NCBI RefSeq assembly: GCF_000400365.1 | Contig: NZ_BAOG01000056.1 | Coordinates: 1 to 64,000 of the forward strand | Length of the DNA: 64,000 nt | Origin: Vibrio jasicida CAIM 1864 = LMG 25398 | Lineage (GTDB): Bacteria > Pseudomonadota > Gammaproteobacteria > Enterobacterales > Vibrionaceae | Reading direction: 5' to 3' | Part shown: piece by piece, positions 40,910 through 49,752 of the stretch | How the letters are laid out: each line of letters starts with the position of its first letter | Position numbering within the stretch: position 1 is the first letter of the stretch | Translations under genes and position numbers: made by a program | The notes under the pieces: generated by a model | Databases searched by the model: none | The model's input: the letters and a program-made list of their open reading frames with translations, nothing else | What the model was told of the DNA's origin: nothing

Positions 40910-42253
40910 TTATTCGCCCGCCACCTTCATGGTATCAAGCAAGATAGAGCCGGTTTGGATTTGAGAACGCGTTTCCACATCGCTACCCACAGCAACAATT
41001 TGGTTGAACATGTCTTTTAGGTTACCCGCAATGGTAATTTCTGATACTGGGTATTGGATTTCACCATTTTCTACCCAGAAGCCAGCAGCACCACGAGAGT
41101 AATCACCTGTCACGACGTTCACGCCTTGGCCCATGGTTTCAGTTACCAGTAAACCTGTGCCAAGTTCTTTCAGCATTTGCTCGAAACTTTGTCCCGTCGA
41201 CTTCACGTACCAGTTGTGGATACCACCAGCATGGCCAGTTGGGTCCATTTTCATTTTACGAGCCGCATAACTCGTTAGCAGGTAAGTCGCGAGTACACCA
41301 TCGGTGATGATTTCACGATCTTGCGTGTACACACCTTCACTATCAAATGGACTAGAAGCTAGGCCACGTAAGACATGTGGACGCTCTGAAATATTGAACC
41401 ATTCTGGAAGTACTTGCTTGCCGAGGTGATCAAGTAAGAAAGAGGATTTACGGTACAGGTTACCACCGCTGATTGCCATCACTAGGTGGCCAATCAAACC
41501 TGTCGCTACGTCCGCAGCAAACATGACTGGGTACTTACCCGTTTTCAGCTTTTGAGCGTCTAAGCGACTTATGGTTTTTTCTGCGGCACTGCGGCCAACC
41601 ACTTCAGGAGCCCAAAGGTCGTCACGATGGCGAGCAACGGTGTAGCTGTAGTCACGCTCCATCTCACCATTTTTGCCTACACCAATCACACAACAGCTGG
41701 TGCTGTGGCGACTTGACGCGTAGCTTGCCAACAAGCCATGGCTGTTACCGTACACTTTGACGCCGTAATGACTGTCATAGCTCGCACCATCGCTTTGCTT
41801 AATCGCATCGCTGTAGTTAAGTGCTTCTTTTTCAGCGGCAATCGCAACTTGTGCTGCGTAATCTGGATCGGGTGCGTCTGGGTGGAAAAGGTCTAAATCA
41901 GGCACCTCTTTCACCATATATTCTTTCGGAGCTGGGCCCGCGAATGGATCTTCTGATGTGTATTGAGCGATGTCTAATGCTGCTAACACCGTTTGCTCGA
42001 TAGCCGCTTCGCTCAAATCGGATGTGGAAGCACTGCCTTTACGTTGGCCACGGTAAACGGTAATACCCAGTGCGCCGTCGCTGTTGAATTCAACGTTTTC
42101 CACGTCACCCATGCGAGTGGAAACACTCAAACCCGTGCTCTTGGTAATTGCGACTTCAGCGGCATCAGACTTCGCCGCAGCGATTTCTAGTGCACGTGAA
42201 ACGGCTTGTTCTAGCTCGGTACGTTGCTCAGCAACCTGCTGTTTAATATCCAT
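40910..42253 (-). CDS. pmbA: Metalloprotease-complex subunit PmbA (TldE)
   Basis: A 447-residue TldD/PmbA-family protein, the partner subunit without the HExxxH motif. It forms a heterodimeric zinc protease with TldD (encoded at 51200), known for microcin B17 maturation and CcdA degradation. Conserved GHAGGIHNWYV and TGDYSRGAAGFWVENGE are present. It is divergent from darP, as in E. coli yjgA-pmbA. Confidence 0.95.
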   Translation of the reverse strand: MDIKQQVAEQRTELEQAVSRALEIAAAKSDAAEVAITKSTGLSVSTRMGDVENVEFNSDGALGITVYRGQRKGSASTSDLSEAAIEQTVLAALDIAQYTSEDPFAGPAPKEYMVKEVPDLDLFHPDAPDPDYAAQVAIAAEKEALNYSDAIKQSDGASYDSHYGVKVYGNSHGLLASYASSRHSTSCCVIGVGKNGEMERDYSYTVARHRDDLWAPEVVGRSAAEKTISRLDAQKLKTGKYPVMFAADVATGLIGHLVMAISGGNLYRKSSFLLDHLGKQVLPEWFNISERPHVLRGLASSPFDSEGVYTQDREIITDGVLATYLLTSYAARKMKMDPTGHAGGIHNWYVKSTGQSFEQMLKELGTGLLVTETMGQGVNVVTGDYSRGAAGFWVENGEIQYPVSEITIAGNLKDMFNQIVAVGSDVETRSQIQTGSILLDTMKVAGE

Positions 42254-42363
42254 TGTCTTTCACATCATGTATTCGATGTACAATAGAATAACAAGAATTT
42301 CGCTTTCTCCCCACGATTCTTGTTAAAATAGTCATAATATTAATCAAAACACAGGCAACTGAA

Positions 42364-42891
42364 ATGGCACGTAAGAATCAAAAAGCGCCATGGGAACCAG
42401 AAGAAGAGATCATCTGGGTAAGTAAATCCGAGATGAAGCGCGACATGGAAGAGCTGCAAAAGCTTGGCGAAGAGCTTGTCGGCCTTAAGCCAGCAGCTCT
42501 CGAAAAGTTTCCATTGAGCGAAGACCTACGCGAAGCAATTGCTGATGCGCAGCGCTTTAAAAACGAAGCACGCCGTCGTCAACTGCAACGTATCGGTAAG
42601 TTAATGCGTTACGAAGATCCAGAGCCAATCCAAGCGGCACTAGACAAAGTTCGCAACAAACACTCGCAAGCAACAGCGGCACTACACAAGCTTGAAGCGC
42701 TGCGTGATCGTGTAGTCGAAGAGGGCGACAAAGCAATTGATGACGTTATGGAGCTTTATCCAGAAGCAGACCGTCAACGTCTACGCCAACTTGCTCGCCA
42801 AGCAGCGAAAGAGAAGAAGGCCGGTAAACCAGCAAAATCTTACCGTGAAATTTTCCAAATTCTAAAAGCCTTGAACGAAGAAGAAATCTAA
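42364..42891 (+). CDS. darP: Ribosome biogenesis factor DarP (YjgA)
   Basis: A 175-residue, highly charged helical protein of the DUF615 family, associated with late 50S assembly. It starts MARKNQKAPWEPEEEIIWVSKSE; the core LRRLRQLAR-type sequence (DRQRLRQLARQAAKEK) is seen. It ends at a terminator shared with the convergent dehydrogenase gene. Confidence 0.93.
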   Translation: MARKNQKAPWEPEEEIIWVSKSEMKRDMEELQKLGEELVGLKPAALEKFPLSEDLREAIADAQRFKNEARRRQLQRIGKLMRYEDPEPIQAALDKVRNKHSQATAALHKLEALRDRVVEEGDKAIDDVMELYPEADRQRLRQLARQAAKEKKAGKPAKSYREIFQILKALNEEEI

Positions 42892-42908
42892 TTCAATGCT
42901 TAAGAACG

Positions 42909-42940
42909 CAAAAAGCAGACCTTTGTGTCTGCTTTTTTTA
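42909..42940. terminator. Bidirectional terminator after darP
   Basis: AGCAGAC (42914-42920), loop CTTTGT, GTCTGCT (42927-42933), with flanking A and T runs. Confidence 0.88.
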
Positions 42941-42956
42941 TGCCTATTTTCTAGTA

Positions 42957-43919
42957 TTACGCTAGACGATTGAGGTTCTCACCACGATCAAACGCGTTAA
43001 TATTCTCAATTAAAATCTCAGCTAAACGCTGTATCGAAGAATCACTTCCCCACGCAACATGCGGCGTTAGTAGCAAGTTAGGCAAATACATATTCGCAAT
43101 CAACGGGTTGCTTTCATCAGCGGGTTCTTGGGTAAAGACATCGAACCCAGCCCCAGCAATCTCACCTTGCTTTAACCCATCGACCAAAGCTTGCTCATCC
43201 ACCAAGCCGCCACGTCCGGTATTAATCAAAATAGACGTTGGCTTCATCTGCTTAAGTTCCGCTTCACCAATCAAATTATGTGTCTCATCATTCAATGGAC
43301 AATGTAGCGTGATGGCGTCCGCTTGATCCAACATCTCGGTAAAAGAAACATAGCCTTCTCGGCACTCTGTTACACCTTTACGTTCTGCAAACAACACATT
43401 CATACCCAATGCTTTTGCCAATTGTGCCGTTGCTTGACCTAATGCGCCGCTGCCAAGCACACCTAAGGTGCTGCCTGCAACATCTCCAATCGGATGCGTA
43501 AAGAAACAGAACTGCTTGTTGCGCTGCCATTCGCCAGCAGCGATATCTTGGTGATAACCAAACAAGTTACGACGCAAAGCAAACAGCATCGCGATAACGT
43601 GTTCTGGCACAGAGCGGGTCGCATAGCCACGCACGTTGGTAACCGCGATGTTGTGCTCGGCGCAATAGTTTACATCGACGTTATTAAAGCCCGTTGCCGC
43701 GACGGCAATCATCTTGAGGTGAGGAAGTTGAATGAGAACAGAGTGGTCGAGCACCACCTTGTTGCTGATCACGATATCCGCATCAGCAAGACGCTCAACA
43801 ACTTGCTCAGAAGAAGTCAGATCGTATTCCACCCAATCATGGGCAAAGCTTGGACGAGGTATTTGAATTTGGGCTGGGATGGTCGCTCGGTCGAGGAAGA
43901 CCACTTTAGGCAGTGACAT
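42957..43919 (-). CDS. D-2-hydroxyacid dehydrogenase
   Basis: A 320-residue NAD(P)-dependent dehydrogenase. The Rossmann loop is GVLGSGALGQATA (a GSGALG variant of GxGxxG); catalytic residues lie in NTGRGGLVDE (Arg), DVFTQEP (Glu) and TPHVAWGS (His). The N-terminal AATGFNNVDV and YATRSVPEHV are typical of the glycerate dehydrogenase/hydroxypyruvate reductase (HprA) branch, which is the likely identity, but formate or phosphoglycerate activity cannot be excluded. It is followed downstream by nothing in the same direction; rluA lies 32 bp upstream and may be co-transcribed. Confidence 0.85.
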   Translation of the reverse strand: MSLPKVVFLDRATIPAQIQIPRPSFAHDWVEYDLTSSEQVVERLADADIVISNKVVLDHSVLIQLPHLKMIAVAATGFNNVDVNYCAEHNIAVTNVRGYATRSVPEHVIAMLFALRRNLFGYHQDIAAGEWQRNKQFCFFTHPIGDVAGSTLGVLGSGALGQATAQLAKALGMNVLFAERKGVTECREGYVSFTEMLDQADAITLHCPLNDETHNLIGEAELKQMKPTSILINTGRGGLVDEQALVDGLKQGEIAGAGFDVFTQEPADESNPLIANMYLPNLLLTPHVAWGSDSSIQRLAEILIENINAFDRGENLNRLA

Positions 43920-43951
43920 AACAACTCCTTGTTCACTGCCTAAAGATGAAT

Positions 43952-44704
43952 TTATGGACGTGGCAGTGTTTTGTAATCTGGTAATTTACGCGCTGGGTTG
44001 AAATAGTCAAAGATCATCTCTTCCGCTTCTAGGTAAAAATCACAAGGAACAAAAATACTGCGCAACCAATCGGTTTTCGGGTGATAAAAGCTCAGCTCTG
44101 CGGCGTGCAACTCTAGACGTTCAGAGAAGGCTTTTGCTTCTTCTGTTGCGTAAAACTCATCACCCACAATTGGGTGACCTAACGCTTGCATATGAACACG
44201 CAATTGGTGTGAGCGGCCTGTAATCGGCAATAAACGCACAATCGTCGTCTTTGAACCATCAGGGTGTTCTTCTCGCTTCGCTACTTGGAAGATCGTCCTA
44301 GAGGGTTTGCCATCTTCAAAGCATACTTTCTGCAGAGGACGATTCGGCCAATCACAAATCAAAGGCAGATCGATCTCGCCCTCTTCTTGTTCAATATGGC
44401 CCCAAACACGTGCGTAGTAGATTTTATGCGTCAATCGGTATTGAAACTGTTTTTTTAACGCACTTTCTGCACGCTTGTTTTTAGCAAGAACCATTAAGCC
44501 AGAAGTGCACATATCTAAACGATGCACGACTTGAATGTCTGGATATTGCTCGGTTAAGCGACTCCACATGCTGTCATAGTGCTCAGCAAGACGCCCCGGC
44601 ACAGAAAGCAAACCAGATGGCTTGTTTACCGCCAAAATTTGCTCATCTTCAAAAACGACATCAATCCAAGGGTCGGTTGGTGGATTGTACTCAAGCATTG
44701 CCAT
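43952..44704 (-). CDS. rluA: 23S rRNA/tRNA pseudouridine synthase RluA
   Basis: A 250-residue pseudouridine synthase. HRLDMCTSG carries the catalytic D64, the same position as in E. coli RluA. The start MAMLEYNPPTDPW parallels E. coli MGMENYNPPQEPW. RluA modifies 23S U746 and U32 of several tRNAs. The protein is about 30 residues longer than E. coli RluA because of a C-terminal tail (EAEEMIFDYFNPARK...). In E. coli it neighbours rapA; here an Nramp-like gene lies between. Confidence 0.93.
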   Translation of the reverse strand: MAMLEYNPPTDPWIDVVFEDEQILAVNKPSGLLSVPGRLAEHYDSMWSRLTEQYPDIQVVHRLDMCTSGLMVLAKNKRAESALKKQFQYRLTHKIYYARVWGHIEQEEGEIDLPLICDWPNRPLQKVCFEDGKPSRTIFQVAKREEHPDGSKTTIVRLLPITGRSHQLRVHMQALGHPIVGDEFYATEEAKAFSERLELHAAELSFYHPKTDWLRSIFVPCDFYLEAEEMIFDYFNPARKLPDYKTLPRP

Positions 44705-44944
44705 GGGCAGGATCTCTACAGAATAAAAACGCGCTGATTATACCCAAGAGATGCAAAGATGCATGCAGAAAAATCGCTTAAACCCTGCCTCTTTTTACCA
44801 TCGATATAACTTTTAGAAATAACAAAAGCAACCAAGTCAATAACGAAGAAAAAAATTAAAAAAATCACTTCGTAAATATAAATTGACAAGCTGAGCGGTA
44901 ATGTTATTTATAAGCACTAGTTGACACAAAAAGGACAATAATAA

Positions 44945-46210
44945 ATGGAATCCGCAGTATCCGATCAACCCCAATCCAAAGTCTCGCAATTCTTCCGCTC
45001 TCTTGGCCCTGGTATTCTCATGGCCTCTGCCGCCGTCGGTGGTTCTCACCTTGTTGCATCCACCAAAGCTGGGGCTATCTACGGCTGGCAACTTGCGGCG
45101 CTCATCCTGCTGGTAAACCTTTTTAAATACCCATTCTTCCGAGCAGGCGTGCAGTACACCATGGGCACTGGTAAAACGTTGGTTGAAGGCTATGCCAAAC
45201 TTGGTCGCCCATACTTGTGGTTGTTCTTATTCCTCAGTTCCGTTTCTGCGGTCATCAACACAGCAGCACTGTTGATGTTCAGCGCGAGCTTGTTGGGCTA
45301 TTTCATTCCATTTTCTTTGTCGATGGCATCACTCAGTGTCATTGTTTTGGTGACATGTTTAGTGATTTTATTCGCCGGCCACTACAAAGCACTGGATACA
45401 CTTTCAAAAGTCATTATGACGGTCCTAACGATAGCGACGCTACTTGCGGTTGCGATAGCGTTTGGAAACCCTGTAGAGCCTGTTGCGAACTTTGAATCCC
45501 CTTCTCCGTGGTCAATTGCTGCCATCGGCTTTATCGTTGTGACCATGGGCTGGATGCCTGCTCCAATCGAGATATCTTGTTTAACGTCTGCGTGGCTAAA
45601 GCGCCAAACTAGCCAACAAGAAGTTACGGCAAAATCTGCCCTGTTTGATTTCAACGTCGGCTACATTGGTACTGCGGTATTGGCTTTGGTGTTTGTATCA
45701 CTAGGTGCGTTGATGCTGCACGGTTCAGGTATTGAGCTTAAGAGCTCCGGCGTAGGCTTCTCCCATCAGCTTGTTGGCTTGTACGCCTCAACCATTGGTG
45801 AATGGTCACGTTACCTGATTGCTGTGATTGCGTTCTTTTGTATCTTCGGCAGCACCATTACGGTAATTGACGGCTACTCGCGTGTGATTTCAGACTCTCA
45901 ACGGTTACTGCGTTCACAACCAGAAACCGATCCAAAAGCGACGTCGGCCATCATGCTTATTGTTTCTCTATGTGCTTTAGGTATCGTTGTTTTCTGGGCT
46001 TCAGCACTATTACCGATGTTGAACTTTGCCATGGTATTGGCGTTTATGACGACGCCATTCTTCGCGCTTTTAAACTATATTCTAGTGAGTAAAACCGACT
46101 TGCCTAAGCCATTGGCGCTGGGTCGTAAATTGAAGTGGTTGTCGATTGCTGGTTTGATTTACTTATTCGGCTTCTTAGCGCTATTCATTTGGTGGAAGTG
46201 GTTGATGTAA
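44945..46210 (+). CDS. Nramp-like divalent metal transporter, atypical
   Basis: A 421-residue membrane protein with about eleven hydrophobic segments and the Nramp fold pattern. The helix-1 metal motif (DPGN in canonical Nramps) is replaced by AVGGSH (30-35), and helix 6, normally MPxxxxH, reads MPAPIEIS (204-211), keeping Met but not the His. This departs from Mn2+/Fe2+ carriers, so substrate is open: another metal, or a non-metal ligand. It sits between rluA and rapA, a pair adjacent in E. coli, so it may be an insertion in the vibrio lineage. It ends at a bidirectional terminator. Confidence 0.75.
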   Translation: MESAVSDQPQSKVSQFFRSLGPGILMASAAVGGSHLVASTKAGAIYGWQLAALILLVNLFKYPFFRAGVQYTMGTGKTLVEGYAKLGRPYLWLFLFLSSVSAVINTAALLMFSASLLGYFIPFSLSMASLSVIVLVTCLVILFAGHYKALDTLSKVIMTVLTIATLLAVAIAFGNPVEPVANFESPSPWSIAAIGFIVVTMGWMPAPIEISCLTSAWLKRQTSQQEVTAKSALFDFNVGYIGTAVLALVFVSLGALMLHGSGIELKSSGVGFSHQLVGLYASTIGEWSRYLIAVIAFFCIFGSTITVIDGYSRVISDSQRLLRSQPETDPKATSAIMLIVSLCALGIVVFWASALLPMLNFAMVLAFMTTPFFALLNYILVSKTDLPKPLALGRKLKWLSIAGLIYLFGFLALFIWWKWLM

Positions 46211-46257
46211 TCAGCTGTGAGCAATCAACTGAGCTTATGAGATAAAAGCTCAGATAA

Positions 46258-46288
46258 AGAAAAAGGTCTTCAATTGAAGACCTTTTTT
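46258..46288. terminator. Bidirectional terminator Nramp/rapA
   Basis: AAAAGGTCTTC (46261-46271), loop AATT, GAAGACCTTTT (46276-46286): a long stem flanked by A and T runs. Confidence 0.9.
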
Positions 46289-46306
46289 CGTTTGTATGGA
46301 CGCTGA

Positions 46307-49216
46307 TTAGTTGTGGCTGACGACAATTAAACGTAGCGAATCTAGCTGAACCTGAGCTTGGTTGATATAACCTGTTAGCTCTTTGATTTGTTCTTCAATC
46401 GCTTCAATTTCTTCGTCACGGATGTTCGGGTTAACCGCTTTCAGTGCTTGTAGGCGCTCGAGCTCTGCATTCAAGCTTTGTTGCATGTCTTGCTGTGCTT
46501 GCTTGCGAATCTCTTCCACTTTCTGCTCAACCAATGCGTCACCCGCTTCGATGAGGCTGTGGATGTCTTTCTGTACTGATGTCACTAGCTTGCTGCCTAG
46601 GTGACGGTTTACTGGGCTAAGCTGACGGTTGAAACCTTCAAACTCAACCTGAGAAGACAGATCATTACCACGACCGTCCATCATCATGCGGATTGGCGTC
46701 TTCGGTAGGAAACGCGTAATACCGCTGCGTTTTGGTGCTTGCGCATCCACCGCGTAAACCAACTCAAGCAAGATAGTGCCCACTGGTAGCGCTTTGTTCT
46801 TCAGCAAAGAAACCGCTGACGTACCCACACCTTCGCTCATCAGCAGATCGATACCGCCTTGAATCATTGGGTGTTCCCAACTGATGAAGTGCATGTCTTC
46901 GCGAGACAGCGCGGTATCGCGGTCAAACGTGATTGTCGCGCCTTCGTATGGCAAACCTGGGTAGCTTGGCACCATCATGTGCTCAGATGGAGTTACAATA
47001 AGTGCGTTTTCACCCTTGTCGTCTTGGTTCAGACCGATGGTATCGAACAGAGACAACGCGAATGTCACTAGGTTTGTATCGCCATCCGTCGATGCGATTT
47101 TCTCAACGATTTGCTGCGCTTTGTCGCCGCCGTTTGAGTGCATTTCTAGCAGGCGGTCACGACCTTGCTCAAGTTGTGATTTCAGCTCTTTGTTCATCTT
47201 CGCTGATTCTTCAATCACTTCATCAAGGCTTGAAACATCACCAGATGCCAGCATTTCAATCAGTGCATCAGAGTACTTATCGTAAACCGCGCGACCTGTT
47301 GGACACGTTTCAGCAAACGCGTTCAGACCTTCATCGAACCAACGCGCAAGGATCGCTTGTGAAGTACCTTTTAGGTAAGGTACGTGGATGTCGATATCAC
47401 GCTTCTGACCGATACGGTCCAGACGGCCAATACGTTGCTCTAACAAGTCTGGGTTGAATGGCAAATCGAACATCACAAGCTGGTTAGCAAACTGGAAGTT
47501 ACGACCTTCTGAGCCGATTTCGCTACAGATAAGAACCTGCGCGCCACCCTCTTCTTGTGCGAAGTAAGCCGCTGCTTTATCACGCTCAAGAATCGACATG
47601 CCTTCGTGGAATACGGTTGCACGAATACCTTCACGCTCACGCAATGCTTGCTCAAGTTGCAACGCAGTGCTTGCACGAGAAGCAATAACCAATACTTTAT
47701 CGCTGCGCTTCTCTTTTACTTTTTCAAGTAACCAGTTCACACGTGAGTCGAACTGCCACCAACTTGAATCTTCGCCTTCAAATTCTTGGAAGATTTCTTC
47801 TGGGTAAAGGTTCTTCACCGCGCGCGCTTCTGGTGTCATCTTGCCACCGATCATGCCTGATACACGCATTGATGTGGTGTACTGCTGCGGAATATCCATT
47901 GGCATGAGATGCACGTTACGCTTCGGGAAACCTTTGATTGCAGCACGTGTGTTACGGAACAGCACTCGACCTGTACCGTGACGGTCCATCAGGTTGTCGA
48001 TCAGTTCTTGGCGTGCTGACGCTTTCGCTTCTTCATCACTGTCGCTTTCGATAATACGGAATAGCGGCTCAACGTCCTGCTCAGAAAGCAGTTCTGTAAT
48101 TTGGTTTTTCGCTTCGTCTGGCAGTTTCTCACCAGAGAATAGCGACGTGATAGCATCCGCAACAGGTGCGTATTGCTCTTCTTCTTCAACAAACGCTTCA
48201 TAATCGTAGAAACGATCTGGATCTAGAAGACGTAGACGAGCGAAGTGGCTCTCACGACCTAGCTGCTCTGGCGTTGCGGTAAGCAGTAACACACCCGCTG
48301 TGCGTTCTGCCAAGCCTTCTACCACTTGGTATTCGCGGCTTGGTTTGTCTTGGCTCCACTCTAGATGGTGCGCCTCATCGACAACCAATAGATCCCACTC
48401 ACCTTCTAGCGCTTGTTCAAAACGCTTACGGCTCTTACGTAGGAAATCCAGTGAACACAGTACGTATTGCTGCGTATCAAATGGGTTTTCTGCTTCTGCA
48501 AAAGCTTCAATACAGCGCTCTTCATCGAAGATAGAGAAGTGCAGGTTGAAACGACGCATCATCTCAACGAGCCACTGGTGTTGCAGTGTCTCTGGTACCA
48601 CGATAAGAATACGCTCGGCACGACCCGCCAGTACTTGCTGGTGGATGATCATGCCCGCTTCGATGGTTTTACCAAGACCCACTTCATCCGCTAGCAATAC
48701 GCGAGGCGCGTGACGGCGACCGACTTCGTGTGCAATGTACAGCTGGTGAGGAATCAAACCTGCACGCATGCCACACAGACCACGCATTGGGCTCTTGTGT
48801 TGTTCAAATTGGTTTTGTAGCGCACGGTAGCGAAGTACAAAGTTGTCCATGCGGTCGATTTGACCTGCGTACAACTTGTCTTGCGGTTTGTTAAAACGAA
48901 TGTGGTTGCTTAGGAAGATTTCACGCAACACGATCGCCGTTTCTTGCGTGTCTTCACGAGTACCGAAATAGGTGTATAAACCTTCATCTTCCAGTACTTC
49001 TTCAACTTTTAATGACCAACCTTCTTGGCAATCGATGACATCACCGACGTTGAACGTTACTCGGGTAACTGGTGCATCGTTACGTGCGTAAACTCGGTTT
49101 TCCTCTGATGCTGCAAACATCAATGTCACAGTACGAGCATCCATTGCCACTACGGTACCTAAACCTAAATCGCTTTCCGTATCGCTAATCCAGCGCTGCC
49201 CCAAAGCAAATGTCAT
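46307..49216 (-). CDS. rapA: RNA polymerase-associated ATPase RapA
   Basis: A 969-residue Swi2/Snf2-type protein that recycles RNA polymerase; one residue longer than in E. coli. Two N-terminal Tudor-like domains (1 to about 110), Walker A GLGKT (180-184), DEAH box (279-282), helicase C domain with GRLDRIGQ, and a C-terminal region ending in coiled coil. It is monocistronic, with a 536-bp region upstream towards phoH. Confidence 0.97.
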   Translation of the reverse strand: MTFALGQRWISDTESDLGLGTVVAMDARTVTLMFAASEENRVYARNDAPVTRVTFNVGDVIDCQEGWSLKVEEVLEDEGLYTYFGTREDTQETAIVLREIFLSNHIRFNKPQDKLYAGQIDRMDNFVLRYRALQNQFEQHKSPMRGLCGMRAGLIPHQLYIAHEVGRRHAPRVLLADEVGLGKTIEAGMIIHQQVLAGRAERILIVVPETLQHQWLVEMMRRFNLHFSIFDEERCIEAFAEAENPFDTQQYVLCSLDFLRKSRKRFEQALEGEWDLLVVDEAHHLEWSQDKPSREYQVVEGLAERTAGVLLLTATPEQLGRESHFARLRLLDPDRFYDYEAFVEEEEQYAPVADAITSLFSGEKLPDEAKNQITELLSEQDVEPLFRIIESDSDEEAKASARQELIDNLMDRHGTGRVLFRNTRAAIKGFPKRNVHLMPMDIPQQYTTSMRVSGMIGGKMTPEARAVKNLYPEEIFQEFEGEDSSWWQFDSRVNWLLEKVKEKRSDKVLVIASRASTALQLEQALREREGIRATVFHEGMSILERDKAAAYFAQEEGGAQVLICSEIGSEGRNFQFANQLVMFDLPFNPDLLEQRIGRLDRIGQKRDIDIHVPYLKGTSQAILARWFDEGLNAFAETCPTGRAVYDKYSDALIEMLASGDVSSLDEVIEESAKMNKELKSQLEQGRDRLLEMHSNGGDKAQQIVEKIASTDGDTNLVTFALSLFDTIGLNQDDKGENALIVTPSEHMMVPSYPGLPYEGATITFDRDTALSREDMHFISWEHPMIQGGIDLLMSEGVGTSAVSLLKNKALPVGTILLELVYAVDAQAPKRSGITRFLPKTPIRMMMDGRGNDLSSQVEFEGFNRQLSPVNRHLGSKLVTSVQKDIHSLIEAGDALVEQKVEEIRKQAQQDMQQSLNAELERLQALKAVNPNIRDEEIEAIEEQIKELTGYINQAQVQLDSLRLIVVSHN

Positions 49217-49752
49217 GAATTGACTACCTCGTTGTTGTTTCTTGTTGGTCTCTACCCATCCCGATGGGCATGGATATTAGTTTAGATCTGATTCTGGCTT
49301 CTGCTATGCCAATCGTGCTTGTCATGCCACTTTGTGCTGTGCATTTTTAAGCCAGCTGAACATGATAAATCGGACGTAGCCTATACGCAGAAAAAGGTCG
49401 CTAATCTTACTTGAAGCTGTGATTTAGGTCACGTCGAAACCGCCCAGAGGGCAAACTTTTTTTCCTGAATTAGGAATGCAATCAAATTGTAAAAAACTCA
49501 TGACAATTATTAAGTTGTAAGAAGTAAATATTACGTATACTTCTACTGAGGGGCGCTTAGAGTCATCGTGCATGATTTGAGCGCATTAAGTACACGATTA
49601 GGATCAACACGGGTTTGCAGTAAGTTGTCTTGCTACTCGGTTGCGCACTAACCGACATTGCCCGACAACCTCTATTGCAAGCAATCAGAGTTAGGAAGTC
49701 TGTTCCTTCTTAACTACTAGCCAGCAAAGCCGCGCTGCGGCAAGGAGACGCT
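49217..49752. other. Long divergent intergenic region rapA/phoH with structured phoH leader
   Basis: 536 bp without a gene. The half nearest phoH holds three stem-loops: GTTGTC (49624-49629)/GACAAC (49664-49669) enclosing CGGTT/AACCG (49638-49654); GTTAGGAAG (49690-49698)/CTTCTTAAC (49706-49714) with one G-T pair; and GCCGC-GCT-GCGGC (49729-49741). The last abuts the phoH Shine-Dalgarno AAGGAG (49742-49747). A possible promoter is TTGTAA (49515-49520) with TATACT (49536-49541), spacer 15 bp. This gives a leader of about 200 nt. Confidence 0.5.

Noticed and set aside
49434..49463. GCCC-AGA-GGGC followed by AAAC and T7 as a terminator
   Set aside because: The stem is only 4 bp and the T run is displaced, in a region between divergent genes where a terminator has no obvious use.
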